Assembly (NCBI GenBank): GCA_000320545.1
Contig: ADNK01000136.1
Span: forward strand, 1-64,000
Source: Bigelowiella natans CCMP2755
Lineage: Eukaryota; Cercozoa; Chlorarachniophyceae
Direction of reading: 5' to 3'
DNA length: 64,000 bases
Positions within the stretch are counted from its first letter, which is position 1, and each line of letters opens with the position of its first letter. The notes below the pieces were generated by a model. That model worked only from the letters and a program-made list of their open reading frames with translations. It made no database searches and had not been told where the DNA came from. Shown here one piece after another: positions 55,111 through 64,000 of this stretch. The translations under genes were made by a program, and so were the position numbers.

Positions 55111-55930
55111 TGTAGTCTGCGAGTATCAGATTGAATCACGATCGAGAGCGTCATGCAGCCATCTGCGCTGACATGCGAGTCCACACGGATGTGATGAATG
55201 TGTTAAATTTTCTCAATTGTCATCCTAATGTAGCTATGCAAAGTTGTACGTGGCTATACAGCGCTTTGTGTACGTGTACATGATACTACTATGCTATGCG
55301 CTTCAATTTCAATTACACACAACATGTTTTCGTGCCACGTTTATTCATTGTTGTGTAGCTGTCGTCGCATGTAGCATGGCCGCCATGCATCGCATCGCAT
55401 TGATCGACTGTAACATGGACACATGAGCGCACTTGTGTGGCATCCAGAATTGATGTGAAATGTGACGCATTGCGCACCCACATGCAACTAGGCGAACAAC
55501 GAAACCAGGGAATTTCACGGTTTCGCATGTTTCCTGCAAGAACTGAATCAATGCAGCGGCATCGCACTGCATGATTTGTGTGCGAAAAGGAACATGTTTT
55601 GGCTTGCTGGTGTTCAAGAAAAAACTCAAGCTTTGAATGTGCTGGAGGTCAATTCATTGTGACAAAAATTGCGCAAAATGCCAGACAATACTGGCTAACA
55701 TGCATAAATGGATCACACTCACGATACATGTATTAGAGAGACTCTCATATGATCGAGAGTACAAGCAATCTTGCGTCGCATGACTGTGCTCCGCAACTAC
55801 ATAGTTGTTGCGCCAAGTCGCAAGATAGATGATGAAATATGCTCACTAGCAAACACGTGACTTCGTAGGATGATTAATTAATTACGATCTACATTGGCAA
55901 GCATCCGTACGTCGGATCGAGATATAACTT
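55111..55930. repeat. Palindrome-rich convergent-junction island 9
   Basis: A non-coding stretch between the lumenal-protein stop (55110) and the giant coiled-coil gene (stop 56227). It starts with a copy of the conserved element and continues with GCCATGCATCGC, TTAATTAATTA and GTACGTCGG-type motifs. Confidence 0.6.
55183..55265 (+). repeat. Conserved 3'-flank element, copy 3
   Basis: Reads CACACGGATGTGATGA, TTAAATTTTCTCAATTGTCA, TCCTAATGTAGCTATGC, AAAG and GGCTATACAGCGCTTT. The right arm of the stem has a two-base insertion relative to copy 2. It starts 73 bp after the stop codon at 55110, in sense orientation. Confidence 0.75.
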
Positions 55931-56226
55931 CATGAAAACTACTGTAAGTAGAACTGTCATCTCATTTCCGTGACTATTGAGAAATCTCCAATGGGTTTGC
56001 CAAATAAAAATTGCAAAAGAGGCAGTTTCCCATGCTCGAACCCCCAATGTTGAGGTGGTTTGTCAAGAGAAAATAACCACATTATTCCAGAGTGGGGCGA
56101 AATCTGCAATGAGGATTAAGCATGCCCGGCACGCAGCCACGTTGTAGATTTGATTTTGTGTAGGAAAAATAAAAAAGTGAGTTAATTTAAGATTTTATGG
56201 AAGTACAACAGCGGTCTGTTTTTGTT

Positions 56227-59200
56227 TTATTCTCCACGCTGTTTCTTCAACAATTGACTTCTCAAATCGGAAGTCCAAGTTTCTGTAGCCGCTATTCTTT
56301 TCAGGAGAGCAGACTTTTCTTGGTCTAGACGAGACAGTGAGTCTTGCAGCCTGTGCAATCGTGTCACATCTGCCTCAGTGACGACAGTTTTCGACTTCTC
56401 TAAACCTGCAATGTAATCATTCGAAACTGTACGCATCTTATCAACAACCCCAATGAGTTGTTCATTGAGTTTGTCTCCCTCTTCTTCATACGAAGTGATG
56501 CGAGTTTCAAGGTCCTTGATTTCTCCTTCTGCTGCTGCAGCAGCCCCTTCAGATGTTGCCATTCCTCCCTTCACTCGAGATCGAATCTTGGAGTTTGCGG
56601 CCTTACTTACGCGTTCCTCGAGTTTTCGGAGATGCGTGCGAAGTTTGGCGCTATGAAGGAAGTTCAGATAATTACGCATTCGGTGATGCATTTGTGCTTT
56701 GCTGAAGAAAGGATCAGCAGAAGTTCCTGGTAATTTGCTATCAACCAACGAATCAGCAGAGCTATCCTTCTCAGCGGTTTGGAAGAACAAGTGAGTGCAT
56801 AGCTGTTGAAGCGCACGGTAAAATTCAGAGTAGAAGGATACGTCTGTATCTGCCCAAGTTCCACTGCGGATATGCGCCATAGTATGGATAAGTACCATAG
56901 CGAATTCTCCCACAGTTCTTGCTCTTTCGGCACGGATGTAAATAGTGCGGGAATCCTAAGTTAGGTTTGAAATCAGAATTAAGAAGAAGAAACAAATCGT
57001 AGGGGATACAAGTGTTGTAATGTGAGGCAACATACCGGATCGTAGTGGAAAGAATTGTAGAACGCGTTTTCATGTTTTGGGAATCCAGGGGGCTTGGTTG
57101 GAATCGTCTTGGCAATAGCCAGAGACACTGGCAATGCCTTGACAAGAGATCCTCCACGAGAAAGAGATGATGCAGCAATAGCAACTTGTTCGAGAACGCT
57201 GTTGCTGTTTGACTTGGATTTACCATCAAGTTTAGCAGCTCTGCGAGGACGCTCAAGTAGAGTGTCACGGGAGAGTACATCGACTATTCGACGGCCGAAC
57301 TGCAGCGCAAGCTGTTCAACACCATTCAACTTGCTCTCAGGAATTTGGACAGGCTTCGAACCAGCGCATTTGAATCCAGATTCTATGGTATCCACGTATA
57401 CCTAATAGATTTGTATCAAAATTAATTAACGTATTGGTTAGGCTTTTATTCTCCTCATCACTATTTTCACCATGTTTCAATCACAAAGCGTAAAGTTACC
57501 TTCTTTGCAGCTCCAAGTCCTTGCGGTGTCTTTACTCCCTGGTGTTTGAGCAAGTTCAACATCACTTTCTCCATAGACTCGAGCTTGGATAGGAATGGAG
57601 CACCAAGGTCACCCTTTCTGGCAGCTTCAGCAGAAGCTTTTGCAGCTTTTTCTCGGAGTTTGTTTTCAATTTCCTTTCCTTGCTTACGAGCATCTTCCAT
57701 GAATTTTGCTTCTGCCTTCTTTTCATCTTCAGTTTTCATCTCAACCCCGACAACCAAAAGCATATTCTTGCAAGCTTTTTCAACGCCACGGCGTCTGAAC
57801 GCTGCACGTAACCCTAAGTTGACGAACTTTTCCACCGCCTTTTGTTTGAGATCCGCCTCTCGCTTCTCTTTTTCACGACGTTCTTCTTGCAGCTTATGCA
57901 TCTGTTCTTGCCTTTGTCGTTCAATCTGTTGGTTAATCTGAGCCTCGCGTTCTTTCGCCTTCTTCTTGCGCTGCTCCTCCATTCTTGCCCGCAGTTTTGC
58001 CTGAAGTTGTTTCTTTTTATTCTCAATTTGTTGGGTCAGCTTCCTCCGATCGTTATCCGCTTTAGCCATGTATGCATTTATTTGGGCTTCTCGGTCTTCT
58101 TGAGAAAGCTCTGCATTGTTTTCAACGTCCTTCTTAAATTCTGCCAGTTCAACATCCTGTTTCTTGATGGACTCCTGTACAGCTGCATTAAACTTATCCT
58201 GGAACTTCGACTCCCATTTCTTCAATTCGGAGTTATACTTATCCATTTCCTCTTTAAGTTGAGCTTGCTTTTTGGCCTTTTCTGCCTCTATCTTGGCTTC
58301 GATTTCCTTCAGCTCTTCTTCAGCCTTACGACGACGCTGTTCCTTCTCCAATTCCATCTTTCGCATAACCTCATTCATATCGACAAAAGGCAATTTCCAC
58401 ATTGTCGCAGAGAAGTCTTCGTCTGGATAATGCAGCTTGAAGTACATCTTCACTTCTTCAAAATGATCACGTCTCAAATCAGTGACAGCCTGATCATGCT
58501 GATTTCGGAGTTTTTCCTCCGCTTTCAACTTAATCTCTTCTTCGTCAATGCTTTCCTCAAGCTCTTTGACCATTTGTTCGGCATCAATCGGTTCTAGACT
58601 ACCCATCTCAACTTCATCATAGATTCCCTGCTTTTCATTTTCAACTCGCTGCATTTCTGCATCAAGTACGTTGGAAATTTCAACAGCGAGCTCTTGGAAA
58701 TGATCAATGTGCTGGTCTTTAAGCTCCCGACCATGCCTTGGATGCATAACCTTTTGAATTGTTCGTTTGGCAGTCTTGCGATTCCTCTCTGTGAGATGAG
58801 CTCGAAGTACTTTCTTCTCTTCAGCCTTGATTTTGTCAACGATAATCTTGTCAAGCGACTTTCGTTGCAGCTTCGACTCTGAATCTACTTGTCCCTTCTG
58901 TTGATGTGTAAGTTGTCGTAGCTGAGAGCGCTTGTCAGCTTCTCTACGTTCTCGAATTCTCGCTAGCTTTCTCTCTCGTTGTGCATCAAGCTCACGCTGA
59001 AATTTGTCCAGTTCTAACGACTGCTCGTTTTTATCCAGCTCGGATTTCAGCAGATCTTTCCTTTTCTGAAGTATATCCTGTTCATGTTGCATCTCAATCT
59101 CTGCGGATGACTCATCAATGGCGGTTGAGATTTCCATGCTCAATTTCTTGGATAATTCAGCCTGTTCATTAGAATGCTGCACGCGCATCTGCTCATTTAG

Positions 59201-62200
59201 ACGAGCGTTCTCAGTTAGTTGTGCTTTGTATTCGCGAGGCACGAAAGGTTCATCCAAATTCTGAGGCAGTCCAAGTCGAGAATCGTCCAAGAATTTGTTC
59301 AACAAATAGACCAGCTCCATTCCAGGAATATCAAGCTTCTGCTTTGCAACCTCCTTTTCAGCCTTGGCTTTGATTTCGTTGATTTCTGCTTGCGTATTTT
59401 CCGTTTCAAGTTCCTGTCGCTCCTTAAGCTTCTCGAGATGCTTCTGCCTTCGCTTGCGTGCCATAGCTCTCAAGCGCTCCATCTTAGATTTGGCGGCACC
59501 TTTTTCGTTCTGCATCCGCTTGTTTACTGCATTTAAGCGCTTTTCATAATCAGCCATTGCGCTGTCAACAAGTTCTTTCTTATCGGCGGCGATCAACTTC
59601 TTCTGCTTCTCCAACAATTCTTGCTGCTCCTTCTTCAATTGTTCTACTTCTTTCTGAGAGTCTTTAAGTTCGCTCTTGATTTCTTGATTGAGACCTTGCT
59701 GCATCTTTCTTTTCAATTCAGCAAGTTCCTTCTCCTTCTGAGCATCACTTTTCCCTTGCCTCTCAGCTTTTTCCTGGAGCATCTTCTTGTCTGCTTCATA
59801 TTGAGCGCGTGCACGTTCTCTGGCATCTGCAGTGCGTTCATACATTCCAAGTTGCGCTGACGCAACATCAAGATCGCTCTCAATAATTGCATTCAAAGCG
59901 TTCATCACCACATCGCCCAGATTTCCCAGCATACCAGCATACGTGGCATTGAGCTTATGGAATCTCTTAAGATCCTCCTTTTGGTGGGTAAGTTCGATTT
60001 TCATTTCCTCTTCCAGTCTCGCAGCCATATCTGTCGGAATAGATCGAAGTTTTAGTTCCTTGTCTTGTTTGGCCTTCTGAAGTTCATCGTTAGCTGCGGT
60101 AGCTTCCTTGGAATCAGCCCCATTTGAATTGACAGCTTCGTTGTACTTCGATGTTAATTCTTCTATCTTCTTTCCACACTCTGCATTGAGCTTAGCCCTC
60201 ATCTCTTTCTCCTCAACGCTCACTTTCTTCGAGATAGCGGTGAGATTGTCCTTGTTCTTTCGTCTTACTTTCTCTACGGATTCAAGCATTACTGCACCTA
60301 CTGCCTTAGCTTTCTCTTCCGTGAGTTCATGATCATATCCATTTGCATCACCCGCTCCCTTAACTTCTCCCAGTTTCACCAGTATTTCATTCGCACCGAT
60401 TTCCCTTACGTGATAATCATCATGAATTCGAGTTTCAAGTTCTGGGCTATCGAATTGCTTCTGCTTCAGAATATCAACAAGGGCCACATTGGCTTCGTCC
60501 AGAGATTCGAAGTACTTTTTATGATACTTTTTATCCACAAGGGCAGCGTTGATAGCGTTTGAATCAATTTTACCGTTGATTTGCTCCACTACTCTTCTTT
60601 GCTTTTGAAGTTTAGAGAGTTCAAACTCAAGCTTATTGGCATATGATTCGTCATAGCTGTTTAGGATTGAGAGTTCCTTCTTGACTGACAAGTCTGAAGT
60701 TTCTTGACGCTCTCCATTGCGCTTCTTAATGCCGTTCATAATTTCGGAAAGATTACTCTCGGTGTCTTCTATAATTTTGGAAATGTCTTTTGATATCTCT
60801 TTGATAACTCCGTCTTCATCTGTCATTCCACCTTGAAGAGAATCCAGTTCAGAAACAATACCTGCGAGTAAATTTTTCTTCGCAGCAACGCCTGCTTCGA
60901 ATGTTTCAAGGATTGCTGTGTCGTGTTGTAATGTCTTGGCTTCCTGCTGCTTGATTTCTTCACCGGACACACCTGATGCTTTGAGGCGGTCCATTTGTCT
61001 GATTCGAGCCTCTCGGAGAGCGTTTCGAAGTTCCTCGCGCTCTTTGTCAGCCTTACTGAGGGCTTCCTTGAGCTCTTTCATGACCTGCTTAACGCCTCTG
61101 ATAGGGTCGTCTCTTTGAGCAGATGACTTGTTCTCCATTTCCTTCTTGACATTTGCAGCTTGTTCCCGGGCTTTTCTGAGCTCTGCCTCTGCCTTTTCTT
61201 TCTCGGCTTGAAGTTCCTCAGGATCACCATCTTCGAAGCCTTGTTCAACGCCATCAAGCGTGTCTGCTGCCTCCTCTGCCCTGGCCTTCATCTCTTCAAT
61301 CATTGCCTGTGCCTTTTTAAGCTCTGCTTCAAGGGCTGCGGCACGTTTCCTCTCCTCTTCAACAGACTGACTTCCTTGTTCTTCAGCCGCTAAGCGTGCA
61401 GCCTTGGCAGCTGCGTCTGCCTCTCGGCGAATCTTCTCGAGAGTCTCTTTCTCTCTACGCAACCGCTGCTCTTCCTCTTGCTCTAAGGCAATCTTTGCCC
61501 TTTGCAATTCTTGCTCAAGTCGCGCTTTCTCTTCTTCGAGTTCTTTCTTCAAGATATCAGCTTCTTCCTTGTTTTCTGTCCCCTCGATTTCCTGTTGCTT
61601 AGCTCTTAATGCTGCAGCTTGTTTAGCTTTGAGTCGTCTGAGGCTTTCTTCTTTTTTGTTCTTCATGCGGGCCTTCATAGCAGCAAAACGCTGTCGGCGT
61701 TTCTCTGCACTTTTATCCAAGATGTTGCTCATACCATCCAGCAACATCTCGTGTTCACGAAGGTTATCATGCTCTCCTCCCTGTTGGTTCATTTTGCTAC
61801 GCAGAAGTCTCTTTTCACGCTCTAACTTGACAGCTTCCTCTTCTTGCCGTCTTCGCTCTTCTTCAAGCTGCTTTTGCTCCTGTTCTTCCATTTCTTTCTC
61901 GAGCCTTAATCGTTCAGCACGGTGCTTCTTCTTCTTGGCCTCGAGTTCTTCACGGCTTGCAGCCAAGCGCTCTCTATCCTCAGCGCTCATTGCCTCTTCT
62001 TGTTCAGCTGTGAGCTTGTTTTTGTATCCATCAAGCATGCCTTTAAGCATCTCTCCCCTCTGCTTCAACTTTTGCTGTGCTTCCTTGAGGTCATCCGCGT
62101 TGGCTCCGTCAGACTCCATCTGTTCCAGAAGAGCTTTATTCTTCTCTTCATCCAAATCTGCCTGTTGTTTAGCAATATTGGCGATAGCGTTGGCCTCATT

Positions 62201-64000
62201 ATCAACAGTGGAGGATTTAATGTCTCCTGCAGGGGTTACTTGGCCGGCAACAACTTCTCCAGCAACTCCAGTAGCGCCGCCCATATCGATAGTTCCATGG
62301 CCTGGAATCTTGATTTGTCGCATCTCTCCGCACATTTCTTTCAGGAAAACTTTTATCATGTTTGCAAGCTCAGGTTCAAGGCCTCTGAACAGTCCTGCCT
62401 CTTGGTCTTGTCTTTCCGCTTCGATGTTGCGGATCGCTTGATTCTGCGCTGCCTGGTTAGCCTCTCTTACCATGTTTCTTACGTTGGTGATTCGATGATG
62501 AGGACGATCGTGCTTATCAAGGAACTTTTTGATGACCTTTTCAAGGAAGTTACAGAGCTTCTTGCGCGTATTGCGATGACGATCAAGGGTGCCTACCATG
62601 GATTGTTCATTATGGGATTCCAATGCATTGCGTAATGTATCTGCGAAGTTAGCCTGGTCGGCAACAAATTGATCCATTCTGTTTTCAAGTAGCTGCAAGA
62701 AGAATTGAATGGTGTCGAGGTATTCGTCTTCGGCGTTGACTTCATCCAGACGATGCTTTGTTAACATAATGAAAAGTTGGTCTCCAATTATACCCTTATT
62801 GGCTTTGAACTTCTCTCTTCTTGAACGTTCATAAGCTGCCATGTTCTTGATGCGGTTCATCAATTCGACAGCCTTACCTGCATTTGTTTTAATTTCGGTC
62901 ATGTCGTCACGAATGATCGTGTTGACGTTTCCTTGAGTAAGCTGGGGTACCGGCGCTTTTTGTTCATCCTTTACTTTTTCCTTCTCTTGCTCCACGTCAT
63001 CGAGGAGGCTGTTTAGCGTTTCAATTAGCTGTTTCTCGTTTGAGTTCGTCTGGCGGTCAAAGTACGATTTCTGTGCCATTACTTCGCCCATGACGAACCT
63101 CTCCGCTGCTTCAAGGAAGATCGTGGATCCGATGGACATTTTCACACCGAGCAAGGCTTTAAGCTGTTGGGTCTCCGCTACCATGCGATCAACTTGTGCC
63201 TCAAAGTTCTGGCTTCGATTTGATAGCTGGGCCTTAACAAATTTGCGCTGCTCTTGAAGTTTCTGGTAGAGTTTCTGGAACTCTTGTTGAGAGTCGCCTT
63301 CCTTTTCGTACACCTCGAATTTGGCGTCTTCAATTTGATTCTTGACGTGGGTATATCCACCAAGGACCAGCAGCATTACGACGAAAACGGCAACGACCCC
63401 CGCAACGATGGTCAAATCAGGGGTGGTGTGAAGTGACGAATTTGCTTGGACACCATTTTGGTTCAGGGAAACTAAAGTTGTCGTTGAGATAGTAGCGGCA
63501 GGGCATTCCTGACTTGATTCGAGGACGCTCACAAGAGTTACCTTGTTAGTGTCGCTTGCGTCCGCAAATACGTATCTTCCAGAGCTTGTAAAAGTAAATG
63601 TGAAGAACTTAACAGTATCATTAGCAGCAATGGAGGACCCCAGTTGGTTAAATGACGAATAATCAAAGTCTGCGTTAGAATTGAGTATAGAGTCTTTCAT
63701 GTACACAGGATAGTCGGCTTGGGACTCGGTAAGATCCCAGACAAGCGCTTGTCCGATCTGGATGCAAATCGTAGCACTGGTGTACCCGGTGGGGGAGGCC
63801 GTTGGAGAGCTTGTTGGTGTATTTTGCAACTCTACATTGCTATATCCTACTCTACTCTGGAATCCCATGAGGTGTAGATTTCGTGCACGATGTGCGAGGG
63901 AAGATGTGTTTGCAGTCGTGGTAGCGGTAGGACATCCAATGGTGGATCCTAGGCCGCTTGTCGCTCCATACTGTGCTGAATGTCCGGCTGCTGTTGCAGC
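56227..64000 (-). CDS. Giant membrane-anchored coiled-coil protein (runs off the right edge)
   Basis: Exons complement(56227-56955, 57036-57401, 57500 to beyond 64000) are in phase, giving more than 2,500 residues. The frame is open through the window edge, so the N-terminus is missing. Near the right edge lies an extracellular, Ser/Thr-rich part. A small beta domain follows there (ATICIQIGQALVWDL...FTFTSSGRYVFADASD), which looks like the cupredoxin-type unit seen in large protist surface proteins. One membrane helix follows (LTIVAGVVAVFVVMLLVLGGY, its core). After that come about 1,900 residues of almost continuous Lys/Glu/Gln/Arg coiled coil (heptads such as RRQEEEAVKLEREKRLLR), then mixed C-terminal segments (VEQLALQFGRRIVDVL; IHTMAHI; another coiled coil near the end). 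The role may be structural, anchoring a filament to a membrane. Copper ligands were not confirmed. Confidence 0.8.

Noticed and set aside
57546-63436. Many plus-strand open frames of 60-345 codons under the giant coiled-coil gene
   Set aside because: They are antisense shadows of a Lys/Glu-rich coding exon (giving Ser/Phe/Leu-rich translations). The minus frame is open for over 6 kb with consistent heptads and a membrane segment.

Overview
The window is nuclear DNA from a eukaryote with dense genes and many introns. Most genes consist of many short exons joined by GT-AG introns, with microsatellites almost everywhere outside exons. The gene content points to a flagellated alga with a red-lineage secondary plastid, for example a photosynthetic stramenopile. 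A CEP104-type ciliary-tip protein implies a cilium. An o-succinylbenzoate synthase and two proteins with signal/transit/lumen-type N-termini imply a plastid reached through the secretory pathway. The species cannot be named from sequence alone.

Layout, left to right: two partly resolved plus-strand genes (about 236-1385 and 2007-3378); a WrbA-type flavoprotein (minus, 4545-5594); an RWDD2/DUF1115-type protein (minus, 6713-7617); a 36-exon CEP104 homologue (plus, 8381-17215); a lysine-rich protein (minus, 18269-18750); an intronless low-complexity ORF and a START-like protein (plus, 19659-24539); an unrecognised conserved-looking gene (minus, 25606-27774); the C-terminal part of a subtilisin-like protein with a membrane anchor (plus, 28659-29679); o-succinylbenzoate synthase (minus, 30609-34086); a plastid-targeted helical protein (plus, 34263-35640); a proline-rich membrane protein (minus, about 36900-40944); a secreted JmjC/cupin-like protein (plus, 41432-42847); a Reb1/TTF1-type Myb protein (minus, 43773-47593); a GNAT acetyltransferase (plus, 47756-49513); a NUDT15-like Nudix hydrolase (minus, 50366-52062); a second plastid-targeted helical protein (plus, 52880-55110); and a giant membrane-anchored coiled-coil protein (minus, from 56227 past the right edge).

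The most striking feature is the organisation. From 8 kb to the right edge the genes largely alternate in strand. Every convergent (tail-to-tail) junction holds a 0.7-1.1 kb non-coding island of one distinctive composition, rich in GCATGC, ATGCAT and GCTAGC palindromes. Divergent pairs share short gaps (162-177 bp in two cases) without such an island. Four clear copies and one degenerate copy of an ~80-bp element lie in these islands. The four clear copies are in sense orientation, 70-380 bp downstream of a stop codon, and contain a potential TGTAGC...GCTACA hairpin. I regard this as the best candidate for an undescribed element, either a 3'-end/boundary signal or the end of a transposon family.

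The exon models were built by hand from splice sites, phase and family resemblance. Phases were checked exon by exon where coordinates are listed. Initial exons are the weakest parts. Two genes (CEP104 homologue, subtilisin-like) carry single-base deletions that break the frame.
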